From positions 1,535,077 to 1,599,076 of the forward strand of contig SIJG01000014.1 in assembly GCA_023374025.1 (NCBI GenBank): a stretch of DNA of 64,000 nt, written 5' to 3'. The position numbers and the translations under genes were made by a program. A model generated the notes under the pieces. That model had not been told where the DNA came from and did no database searches. It saw only the letters and a list, made by a program, of their open reading frames with translations. This stretch comes from Heterodera schachtii. Lineage: Eukaryota; Nematoda; Chromadorea; Rhabditida; Heteroderidae. This document shows positions 11,025-21,045 of the stretch, piece after piece (position 1 is the first letter of the stretch; every line of letters begins with the position of its first letter).

Positions 11025-13237
11025 TCAACTCTCCGGCTCCATCTTTGTAGCACGTGCCATTTTGTCGTCAAACCATTTCCGCGGACGAACTCGGCACTTC
11101 TTACAAAGAAAAGGCGCATCGCCCAAAGCCTCGATGCTTTGCTGTGAATTAAAAAAATTTGCTTAAATGAAATTTACAATCTTTCAAACGCCAAACATTT
11201 AGCAACTGTCATTTTTTGGGCGTTACCTGCGTCAGTTTAACACATTTCGGGTGGAACCATTCGTTGCATCCGTCGCATGCGATATACCTTTTGAAATGAC
11301 ACAGATGAATGAACACCAAAAACAAATTGCTAGTATTTTTTTAAATCACTTTTCTTTGTTGTCCGGCATAAGGCAACTGCAATACATCTGCTGAATGTCT
11401 TCGTCCTCTTCCTGTAGAGTAAAATTCTATCCATCCATTCTCTAATTACCATAAGTTCCCACGACTTCCCAATTTGCCCACCTCTTCCGCCCCTTTTTCT
11501 TCCAGTTGGCATTTTGGACATTGCCAGTACGGAATGCGCTTTGCCTCCTGCGGACGGATCTTAACGCATTTCCCGTGAAAGCGGCCCTTGCATTTTGAAC
11601 AGCGGACGGATGTGCTGCAATGCAAATAAAATTATAATCATTTTAGAAATTAGAAAAATTTTCAGGAAGAGGGGCATTGATACGGGGGGGGCGTAGTGGG
11701 TAACCCCAAATTTGTGCATATGTCCAAAACCGGGCAAAAGCTTAAGTTTTGAACCCAATTTTGGACATAGGCGCAAATGTCTGGACATTAGTGCAACCCT
11801 AAACCGTTACCCCCCCCCCCCCTGAAATTTACTAAAATAGTGCAACATGAAAAGAGACTGCTGCTACCTTTTGAGTGCCTTTTTGCAAAGACCACAGTTC
11901 TTGTTGCCGTTGGTGTTGTCCTTCTTCTGTCGGCTTTGCGCTGCTTCCGATGGCGTCCCTTTCTCCGTCCGTCCGTCGTCCGTCCCTTTCACTTGGCTTT
12001 GACTTCCCCCCTTTTTTGTCGTGCCACCAACTGACGACGGAGTTGCATTCAAAGTCGGCTTCGGTCTACCCGTTGAGCAACTTCGACGCTGTAAAGAAAA
12101 TGCAATTGACAAAGTTTTAAGTAAGATAAATCAGAAACAGACAAAAGTGCATTTTCTTTGCCCTTTAAATTTTGCCATTCACTTTGTTCCCTTGCGGCGT
12201 CTTCGTCCGGCACTCATCCGTCGTCCTCTTTCGCGATGCCCTCTCCGTCGTCTCTTTCGTGCCGCTTTCTCCCGCACTTTCCGTTTGTTGGTGGCGATGG
12301 TCCGCTTCATTTTCCGCTTCTTCCATTTCCATGAGCTGTGTGTTGTTGTAGAAGTGAGTGGCCTCCTCTTCATTGTTGTCCATCCGCGGGTTGACGTCCA
12401 CTTTCTCTGCCACCGATAAGCAATCCGATGGCACCTTTAAAGGCGTATATTCAAAATTTTCGTTCGTTTTTGTCTTTCCGATTCCCCAACGAAATTCACC
12501 ACTCTCTCCAATTTGATGGCCTTTGCCCCGCTTGGTCCGATGGCTTTGTCCGCTGGCCCATTGTTCGCCGCCGCTCCGCTGATGGATGAAGAAGAGGACA
12601 CAGATTTGGACGACGACGAAGACGGGGCGAGAGAAGGCAATGCATCGGCAAAGGAAGACGGAGGGAGACAGGACGACGAATTGGACGAGAGAGAACGGAG
12701 ATTGGGGTTGGTAGACGCAAAGTGAGGAGGAGGAGGAGCAGCAGCAGCAGCAGGGAACTGAAAACCAAAGAGATGGAAATTGTTGACCCGATGGAAAAAA
12801 ACAGAAAACTCGCTAAATACACCTCGAGAATAAACTCATCTTTTTGGGTTTTTGCCAAACTCACTCGCCCTTCCTTTTGTGCTCACCGTCATCATGTTCG
12901 ACTGCTGTTGTTCATGCTGTCGATGGCCGTCCTCGCCAGACAAATGGCCAAGTCGTTCAGCAAAGTCAACGCAGATGCAATGTTCGTACTCCCGTTGGCA
13001 CATTTGTTCAAGACGTTCATTCTTCTCCTTTAAATTCGAATAAGTAAGCCCTTTTGTTCCCTTCTTTTAATTATGGATTAATACAGAAGTTGGTCCGTAG
13101 TTTATGTGCGCAGCGATATGCGCCCACAATTGGTCACGAGGGACCAATTGAGCATCCTTCTGAACGAATTGGGAGTGGGCGCAGATTTGGCAACGAATGA
13201 CTTCAATTATTGGGGACAGATAGAGAGGAGGCGGCAT
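11025..13237 (-). CDS. Double PHD-finger protein with N-terminal C2H2-like finger
   Basis: Nine exons, all phase-consistent (465 aa): 13085-13237, 12887-13027, 12500-12757, 12183-12434, 11868-12088, 11482-11614, 11350-11411, 11227-11287, 11025-11141. Residues 1-51 hold CQIC...HIAAH, a C2H2-like pair. Next comes a charged coiled-coil-like stretch (EKNERLEQMCQREYEH), a Ser/Pro/Ala-rich linker and an acidic then basic linker. The first zinc-binding module reads CGLCKKAL, CSKCKGRFHGKC and CPKC. The second, a textbook PHD, reads MYCSCLMPD, YIACDGCNEWFHPKC and FLCKKC. PHD fingers usually read histone H3 tails. The paired arrangement resembles the C-terminal fingers of NURF301/BPTF, but no bromodomain or DDT module follows, so I assign no orthologue. 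The start ATG at 13237 is the first in frame. Confidence 0.85.
11690..11815. repeat. Dispersed repeat in PHD-gene intron
   Basis: The intron 11615-11867 contains GTGGGTAACCCCAAATTTG, then TTTTGAACCCAATTT, then GCGCAAATGTCTGGACA, bounded by a run of seven G on one side and about twelve C on the other. The same motifs occur in inverted orientation in an MPP10 intron at about 23560-23690. Confidence 0.55.
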
Positions 13238-15232
13238 GGAAATCAAAAGAAAATCTAACAAAATCAATGAGTGAGGAGAGAAGACATCGAATTAGTAAAA
13301 AAAATTATGCATTTAGGCTCTAAAAAATTTAAAAAAAAAAACAAGAAATAGTTGCTAATAACTAGGGCTTATATTTATAGTTGCTAAAAACAGCAAAATA
13401 GTTAGTTTTTAGTTTCTAAAAAACCTCAAAATAGGTGCTAAAAATGAAAAAATAATGCTAAAAACTTTCAATAAAATTTTATCCAAAAACCAAAAAAAAT
13501 TAAGCCAATTAGTTTTGAGCAGAGTGGCCAAGTGCCCTTTTTTCTAAGATTTGTCCTTTTTTGGAGGGGCCGGATCTTAGAAAGCTAAAATGTCCTTTTT
13601 CTAAGATTGTCCTTTATTTTCAGGCTTCCCCCAAACTTTTTAAATTTATTGTGATTATGATTTATTTAGTTGAATATTTTATTTATTTATTTTCGTTTTA
13701 ATGATTTTCTCTTCCTCTCTTTCCCTGCGTCGGAACCGTCGGGCTCCCAAAACTTATTTCTTCCATAGAAAATTGTCTCAAAAATTGGTCATTTTTGGTG
13801 AATCTATGGTGCAGAAAATAAAAAGCTAGAAAAGTTGTTAATAACTCTAAAACTAGCTTAACAACAACCGAAAAAAAAAATTTGTTTTTCGTGCGTTTAA
13901 GACCATATGAAGCTCAGGAAAAAATAGGTAAAAACCTAAAAATATAAGCGTTATTAATTATACCCTTCTCATTTTTTAAACAACATGTCAAAAGTTAAGA
14001 ATCAATTAATTTGGAAGAACGTAAAATAACTGTTTGACGATTGAGAATCGAATGAAAATTGGGATTCCGTCCAGAATTAATTTATTCATTTAAATGTATC
14101 GGAGAAATAGCGAATTCGCTTAAAAGTGACTAGGTATTCATTTTTGTACATTTTATTAATGTGTGTATTAATGCAGAAAGGATCAGCAGAAGGGCGAATC
14201 GAAGATGGGGGGGGGGTGGGGGATCGATACACTTTACCGCTTTAATAAAAGGAAAAACTATATATGTAAATTCGATAAATAGAGAAAGAATTTACGCATA
14301 GAAAATGTCTAATATGAAATTAGGCTAGAATAAAGTAAAATTTTGAATTGGTTATGTTTTTTGTTTGAAAACTAAATTTTGTGGGCTATGATGAAGATTT
14401 TGAATTCAGATGAAAATTAAAAATGGCTATATTAAATAATTTTTTTATGATCGTGTCGGATTCAGAGAAGTATAAAGATTTGTTAATTTCTTAATTTTAG
14501 TCTAAACTGAATTTTTGATTTTTTTTTTTTTTTCAAATTCAGAGCAGTGAAATTAATTCGATTTAATATTAAATTTGTTTTTTTTGTGGGCTAGATTGAT
14601 GATTGTCAGCCAAAAGAAGGTCAGTGAAGAAAGGGAAGCAACGAAAGGCACAATAAAAGGATGAATTAATCGATTAAGAATTTATTTTGTGAACACAAAG
14701 TCCTGAAGAAACATAGGTGGGCTGCTTGCTATCCAACGGAATAATAGAGTGGATTGTGATTGTTAATGTTGCGAAGGGAAAATAAAAAGTGAAAAATGAA
14801 AATAAAACGCCAAAAAAAGGCAGACTTGATATTTAAATTTAATTTCTGGTTTTGCTATATACAAAGGTACATTTGGGTTCAGCTCCCCCCCCCCCCCCCA
14901 AAAAAAAATTCTCTAAATTATTAGGGTTTTTCAAAAGTAAGGAAGTTTGATTTAGTTGATCACTTGTTAGGGGCGATCCACATGGAAAGAATCACCTAAA
15001 AACCGAGAAAATCACACAAGTCTACTTAAGAAATAAGGAGATAAATGACAGGAAACTGATGTGAGCATCCGAATCAAAATCAGATTCTTAAGAATCAAAA
15101 CCACAAATCAGACACTCATTTTGTGGGCCAAAAGCAGTTTGAAAAAGAAATTCATTTTTTCATGAAAAGGTTGCAAGTTATGAAAAAATTTTACAATTAC
15201 AATAAATCCTATATAATAAAGAAGGGCGCGCC
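13238..15232. other. AT-rich intergenic region
   Basis: About 2 kb of AT-rich sequence without a supported exon. A diverged direct repeat around CTAAGATTTGTCCTTTTTTG and CTAAGATTGTCCTTT lies at about 13540-13615. There is a G-run at 14207 and a run of about fourteen C at 14885. Confidence 0.6.
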
Positions 15233-15453
15233 AACGATTCGTCAACTCGACGATTCGTCAACTCAGCCAAAAAGCGACGATTCGTCAACTCAGTCAAATG
15301 TCAACGATTCGTCAACTCAATTATTCGTCAATTCGACGATTCGTCAACTCAGCCAAAAAATGACGATTCGTCAACCCAGTCAAATGTCAACGATTCGTCA
15401 ACTCGACGATTCGTCAACTCAGCCAAAAAGCGACGATTCGTCAACTCAGTCAA
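15233..15453 (+). repeat. Minisatellite of a 15-bp unit, ACGATTCGTCAACTC
   Basis: About ten copies of ACGATTCGTCAACTC (a few with one change) at 15233-15453, separated by spacers such as AGCCAAAAAGCG and AGTCAAATGTCA. A single open frame runs through the array (TIRQLDDSSTQ repeats), but this is a by-product of the repeat. It lies about 260 bp beyond the 3' end of the MULE transposase gene. The same unit occurs inverted near that gene's 5' end. Confidence 0.9.
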
Positions 15454-15711
15454 AAATTGTTTAAAAAAGCATTTTCCATGGCTTTTCATGGCGCTTAACA
15501 AAACGTAAAACTCTTATAGACTAATTTAGAACACATAAAATCCCGACCCTCAAAAATAGTCAGTTAAAAACATGATTAAACAATTTTATTAAACAAAAAT
15601 TCAAAGGAAAAAACGAATCAAAATGATGATTGCACGGGATTAGGTTAAACAAATTTCAACCGAGATTATAGGGCGAATGAAGGGTTAATAATTCAATAAA
15701 TTGCAATTGGT

Positions 15712-17893
15712 TCAATCTTCCGCTCCTGCATAGTCCTCATGTACTTGTGCCCCTCGTGCACGCAGACCGCCCACATAGCCCTGCATCTGCAAACTCAGCA
15801 GAGAAAGGATGTTCAAGATGTCTTCGTCGGTGTTGTACTCCGCTTCGTCCAGTGCATCTCCGATCAATTGCTCCTTCAAAATATATCTGATGCGACGCTT
15901 GTGTGGGAACACCCGGGCAGATCTGGCGATGTCCATCTGTTTGTCGACTGAATCCAGAATCGCTGCTAGGAAGTCTGACAAAGACGGGTGATGGACTAAA
16001 CCTCGCTAAAATGTGAAAATTGATGAAAATCGCATTAAAAATCGCATTACCGAAAATTGGAGATGTGACGCCTCCATAGCATTGTTCGTCTTCTCCACTG
16101 CTGACCTCGCACGGTCGTGGACATTCCAGAAGTGCACAGGATACAGTGGCGGCCGCACAGTCGGCAGCTCCCAGCGCGGCACTACCGAAAAAAATGATGT
16201 TGACGGTTGCGTTGTTGGCGTTGATGGAACTGTTGAAGGGTTGCCGAATTGGATGAAATTGTTACCATAAACATGGTCTAAGTTTACTAAAATAAAGAAG
16301 AAAGGAACGAATTTAAACAACTAAAATACTCACCACTACCAAATGAATTTCTGCGACTGTATTCGGTATCCCTCGTGTCATTGGTGCTGATTGAACTGCG
16401 TCGGCTCTGATCAGCGCCCGGAGCAAACGCGACGGCGCCGGCTTCTTGTTCGTGTGCGGTCAACCCAACATACACCCTCGCAAAGTAGCCGAAAAACGCA
16501 GCCAAACCATCGGGTGCATGGTTTACTATGAGCGTAAAACCACGACGAACATGTTGTTCGGGAATCAATGCCAGAGCAAGAAGCTTTCTAGGAGTGAACT
16601 TTTTTTTGCATTTTTTCATTCACTCCAACACTCACCTGAAACTGTTCCGCGCGCCTTCTCCTTGTTCTTCGTCGTTGGCATACAATTCCTCCAAGCCCAT
16701 TTCGCGCCATTTTCTGAAAACTGCCTGGCTCATGTGGAATAGGCATCCCGTCAATTTGGCCGCTGGAAACGTCTCGCGCATCGCCCGAATCGTTGCTGTT
16801 TCAAAGTCGCTGATGACTTAAATTTTGGGATGAAATGAAGTTAGGAGAGAAATGATCACTTACTATGTGCTGGTGCGTTGGGTGCAATCACCGTTTTGAC
16901 CGCATTGAGCGCCTCTTCGTAGTATTTCCGTTGCTTTCCAGGCAGCAGAGCATGCACACATAATGCGAGCCGCCGGTTGACAAAAGCGCCGATCACGAAA
17001 CACTGCGTCCATGCGGCTGGTGCCACTTTGAATGTTCCATCAACCGAAATTTTCCTCGCCCGGTTCAAAACGTCCAACAGCTGAAAATAAAAGCGGAAAA
17101 ATTGAACATAGAAATTAATGAACTTAACTTCGGGTGTGCAAAGACCAAGACCACATCCGATTCTCCTTGGCGATGCACTCGGCTGTCATACAACAATGTG
17201 CTTCCGCCATCCTTCATAAGCAGGGCATCGGGTAGGACAACATTCAGAGGGTTGACACGGTCCATGTTGCCGTAAATCTTCCTTTTCTGCCTAAAAAATG
17301 GAAATAAAATTTAAAAAGGAATACAAGTATCAAAAGAGAATAACCTTCTCATTACTGCCGCCAGTGCGAGGTCAGTGCCCATGGACACAAAGGTTTCGTC
17401 CTTGGTGTTTGCACGCACTTCTGCCAATACTTTTGATGGCTTTTGGCGCGGGTTTTCCATCGTTGTCGTCTTAATTCCGTTGCGTTTTACCTCCGCATGA
17501 AAGCACGCTGGGTCCGGCAGATGGTTGTGCACTTTTCTTCCGAGCACACCATTTGTTCCGCCTTCTTTCCTCAATGCTGCAGTTGCCTCACAGTCACGGT
17601 TGGAACAGCGGAACCACCGCCCTCTGATGCGAGTGAAACGGAACCCTGGAAAAAATCGAAAATCCATTCAAAAATTTAACCACCCGACCTTGATGCCAAA
17701 TGCATAATGCTCCCCTCTCCGTTTTTCCTTGCTTAAATTCGATTAGAGGTCTGTTTTCCTCATCGTCTTCATCTGATGCGGTGTATTCGGCTTGTTCAAT
17801 CTGCTCTGCGTGACGAATCGTTGAGTTGACGAATCGTTGAGTTGACGAATCGTGGGGAGGCGATAAAGAAGACCGTCTGTATGTATCCGCCAT
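15712..17893 (-). mobile_element. MULE-type transposase gene with FLYWCH zinc finger
   Basis: Start ATG at 17893 (MADTYRRSSLSPPHDSSTQ), stop at 15712-15714. Firm exons: 17689-17893, 17345-17645, and one starting at 17290. The second exon is a FLYWCH-type finger (RWFRCSNRDCEATAAL, then HNH). Downstream come the DDE core segments: ISVDGTFKVAPAAWTQCF (first Asp), ISDFETATIRAMRETFP (second Asp) and GCLFHMSQAVFRKW. The C-terminal exon reads from SDFLAAILDSVDKQMDIA to the end. FLYWCH plus this DGTF/DFE/GC-x-FH order is characteristic of Mutator-like transposases. At 17065-17150 the exon that should join VFAHPK to LLDVLNRAR does not do so in phase with a canonical donor (GTTAAG leaves a frame shift), so this copy may be decayed or uses a different donor. 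Confidence 0.82.
17811..17853 (-). repeat. Inverted copies of the 15.2-kb minisatellite unit
   Basis: Three near-tandem copies of GACGAATCGTTGAGTT, the reverse complement of the unit in the array at 15233-15453. They lie inside the first coding exon of the transposase, where they encode DSSTQRFVNSTIRH. Confidence 0.9.
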
Positions 17894-18378
17894 GGTTTGA
17901 ATGTGGCGTTTGGCGTTGAGTTGATTTGCTGAGGAGAGAGATTGCATAGAAAAAGAGATGAAAACGAATAGTTAAGAAAAAGATGAATGCAAAAAAAATA
18001 GTTAATAAAAAGAATAAAGCAAAAGAAATAGTTAGAAAAGGAAAAGATTTCTCCTCCCATGCTGTAGTGGTTAGAGGGAGGGAAGGTAGAAAATAGTTCA
18101 TTGTCTGCCTGTCTGTCCACGCGGGGAGCGGCGGGTGGGAGGGGCAGACAGAGAAAGACGTGTGCGGCTGTGCAGCAGCAGTCTTGCTGGACGCGTGCGT
18201 GTGTGTGGAAGAGGGAGGGAGTGGGAAAAGAGAGAGAGTAAGAAGACAAGGAAAGAAATAAGAAAAAGGAAAGGGAATGGAGAGACAATGGTAATTTTGT
18301 CACGCATCCCTTCCTTATTTTCATCCCATCTTTAATTATATAAAATGGGCAATAAAAGACGAAGGAAAAATTTTGGTA

Positions 18379-18698
18379 GATAACACATGTGTTGGTTTGT
18401 CAAAACAATTTGTTTGTTATTGTATTGTTATGAGATGACACTATTGTGCCTCTCATCCTAGAGACACAGAAGTGAAATTTGTCAGTTTTTTAAAATATAT
18501 TTCTTTGCGATGCACACTATTGTGACACATGCTTTAGAGATAACACATGTGTTGAATTTGTCAAAACTATTTGTTTGCTATTATATTGTTATGAGGTGAC
18601 ACTATTGTGCCTCTCATCCATGAGACACAGAAGTGAAATTTGTCAGTTTTTTAAAATGTATTGTTTTGCGATGCACAATATTGTGACTCTCATGCTTT
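18379..18698. repeat. Tandem duplication, 160-bp unit
   Basis: Two copies starting at 18379 and 18539. Each begins GATAACACATGTGTT, passes through GACACTATTGTGCCTCTCAT and CAGAAGTGAAATTTGTCAG, and ends near TGCGATGCACA. A partial third start (AGAGATAAG) at about 18700 merges into the 70-bp array. Each copy starts with the palindrome ACACATGTGT. Confidence 0.9.
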
Positions 18699-18713
18699 AG
18701 AGATAAGAAGAGT

Positions 18714-19150
18714 GCGAGGCCGCGAAACTGTCGAGCCGCAGTCGGAAATTGGTGAGAGGGGCCGAAGGCTCCGTACGAGGCCGCGAAGCGGCCGAGTGAG
18801 TACCTTTGGCGCATAAAATTATTGAGGGGGCCGGAGGCCCCCGAAAGAGGCCGCGAAGCGGCCGAGTGAGTACCTTTGGCGCAGAAAGTTACTGAGGGGG
18901 GCGAAGGCCCCCGAACGAGGCCGTGAAGCGGCCGAGTGAGTACCTTTGGCGCAGAAAGTTACTGAGGGGGCCGAAGGCCCCCGAACGAGGCCGCGAAGCG
19001 GCCGAGTGAGTACCTATGGCGCAGAAAATTATTGAGGGGGCCGAAGGCCCCCGAACGAGGCCGTGAAGCGGCCGAGTGAGTACCTTTGGCGCAGAAAGTT
19101 ACTGAGGGGGCCGAAGGCCCCTGAACGAGGCCGCGAAGCGGCCGAGTGAG
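18714..19150. repeat. 70-bp satellite with GAA-loop hairpins
   Basis: About seven units. The motif CCGCGAAGCG or CCGTGAAGCG recurs at 18781, 18851, 18921, 18991, 19061 and 19131, exactly 70 bp apart. A diverged first unit begins near 18714. Each unit carries GGCCGCGAAGCGGCC and a second inverted repeat, GGGGGCCGAAGGCCCCC, separated by GAGTGAGTACCTTTGGCGC. Short open frames across it on the minus strand are repeat shadows. An isolated copy of the first hairpin lies at 19646-19660. Confidence 0.93.
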
Positions 19151-19154
19151 TACA

Positions 19155-19560
19155 TTGGAATGCCGTAAGGTTGAGTCTTGAGTCCCGGTCATTGGAATGG
19201 CATATAATTGAAACCCAGTTATTGGTATGCCTGAGGTTGAGTCCAGGTGGTAGAAATGAAGAATTGATGAGACAAGTCCCAGTGATTGGAATGCCGAAGG
19301 ATTGCTGAGTTTGAGTCCAAGTAATTGGAATGCCGGAGAATTGAGTTCCGGCGATTGGAATGCCAGAGAATTGAGTCCCGGCGATTGTGATACAGAAGTG
19401 CTGAGATAGAATTCCAATGATTGTATGCCAGAGAATTGGGTCTCATTGATTGTAATGCTAATGAATTAAGTGTCCCAGTGATTGGGATGCCGGGGTTTGA
19501 GTCCAAGTGATAGAAATGCAGAATTGGTGAGATAAGTCCCAGTGATTGGAATGATGCCGA
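19155..19560. repeat. Diverged short tandem repeat (ATTGGAATGCC units)
   Basis: About a dozen degenerate units built on ATTGGAATGCCGGAGAATTG and GAGTCCCGGTG. Spacing varies. Minus-strand open frames here (rich in SNHWDS-like repeats) reflect the repeat, not a gene. Confidence 0.75.
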
Positions 19561-19710
19561 GGTGCTTAAGAAATGATAAGCAATAAAAGATCAGCAGAAT
19601 GTTAGAAATGTTGTGCAATAAGAAATTGCCGAGGGATGGGTGCGAGGCCGCGAAGCGGCCGAGCCATAATGGTCATTTTTATCATTCATAATACAACACA
19701 ATCGTACAGC

Positions 19711-19763
19711 CTAGCGGTTGCGATGCGCCGAAGGCGCATTCAACCGCTAGTGTCTTTAAAGAC
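19711..19763. repeat. Composite hairpin with GAA loop plus adjacent palindrome
   Basis: CTAGCGGTTG at 19711-19720 pairs with CAACCGCTAG at 19741-19750. Inside it, ATGCGCC pairs with GGCGCAT around a GAA loop (19730-19732). The palindrome GTCTTTAAAGAC follows immediately (19752-19763). This may mark the end of the satellite island or of a larger element. Confidence 0.75.
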
Positions 19764-20314
19764 TGTCTAATTTTTTATTTTTATTTTTGGAATTGTAAAT
19801 TGTGGCAAAAAGTTACAAAATGCCAAAAAAATTGCGTAATTATTTAAGTGACGAAAAGACTAAAATAGGTTTGCTCGGTAACAAAATATAGCGCTTGTAT
19901 TTATTTTTTTTCCACAAAATCTTTTCCCACGGACCAATTGAGCAGAAGTTTTTACCAAATATCCTTTCTCCAATAAAGTTGGAAATTGTAAAAGAAACAA
20001 ATTTAGAATTTTTTTTTCACCAGAAATTGCCCCAATTCCGGGAAACTTAGCGAAAAAACTCCTATGGACTGGAAAATTTTTTTCGCGGAAAATGAATATC
20101 GCGGACAGAAAGAGGATGTTAATTGATGGGACGAATAAAATGTAATGGGACTTAACATGATAATGGGACGCACAGAAGTTTATAGGATATATACCTAAAA
20201 TGTTTTAACGAATAAAGTCATGGGACGCACAAATTCATTTTACCATAGCGATAAGTTTTCGCTGATAATTTTTCGATTTGTTATCTTTATCTAATTTTTT
20301 AGGATATAAAACTA

Positions 20315-21010
20315 ATGTCCGCTAAAAGAAAACAATATAAGGGAGATAAACAGAAAACTCCGAATTCGAATGGTGGGGCCGAGGACGGGACACCATCATC
20401 AGCTCGTCGCTCGAGGCGATTGCGTGGAGCGGAAGCGGAATTCAATGCGAATGCTCTTGAAGAGGTTTGAATTTGAATGATGCAAAATGGTCCGTTTTCA
20501 CTCACAAACAGATAGAGATGGAGCGACGCTCCTCCCGTTCGCGTTCCCGTTCCGCCACCCCTGCGTTCGACCGACCCTCCAAATTGGAAGCATCTGCTGG
20601 ACCTACAAAGGTTTCCCGTCTCAAATTGTCAAGAGCTTGCTCTCCCTTCCCCCCCCCCCCCCCCACTTGTTCAGACTTCGACTGTTGCTTTTCCCTCGAA
20701 GTCGCCGCCAGTTGATCCTATGGCCACCAATTTGAGCGCCAATCGCAGTGAAAACAGTCCACAGAGGGCGCGCATTGATTTTGACGACAGCGGAGCGAAC
20801 GATTCATTTGGCAGTGGAGGACGGAGTGTCGGTGGACGTAAAAAGCGAACATCTGCACAAAACATAGTGGAAAAAAAGCGGCAAAGTCGTGCGGAAGAAC
20901 CGTCAGTTATTCATTACAACAGACACGGACTTGGACATATGCGAACCCATGTTTTTTTAATTCGAATTCTGAAGGAATTTCCGAGACCCATGCAGATAGC
21001 ACACATTTAA
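20315..21010 (+). CDS. Spliced ORF of unknown function upstream of MPP10
   Basis: Exons 20315-20464, 20512-20610 and 20675-about 21010 join in frame with good GT-AG sites. The product starts MSAKRKQYKGDKQKTPNS. It is Arg/Ser-rich (ARRSRRLRGAE, RRSSRSRSRSATP) and ends with VIHYNRHGLGHMRTHVFL before a stop at 21008-21010. No signal peptide or membrane segment is visible. It could be a small nuclear protein of its own, or the 5' exons of MPP10. However, its third exon has no GT donor in the phase needed by the next MPP10 exon (phase 2), so I keep them separate. AATAAA-like sequence occurs at about 21014. Confidence 0.5.
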
Positions 21011-21045
21011 TTATAAATAAACCATCACAAATTCAATTTATTTAG

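Noticed and set aside
15123..15464. ORF of TIRQLDDSSTQ repeats as a repeat protein
   Set aside because: It is a direct translation of the 15-bp minisatellite, with no start context or flanking exons.
18959..19506. Minus-strand ORFs up to 152 aa
   Set aside because: They overlap the 70-bp satellite and the ATTGGAATGCC repeat, so they are repeat shadows.
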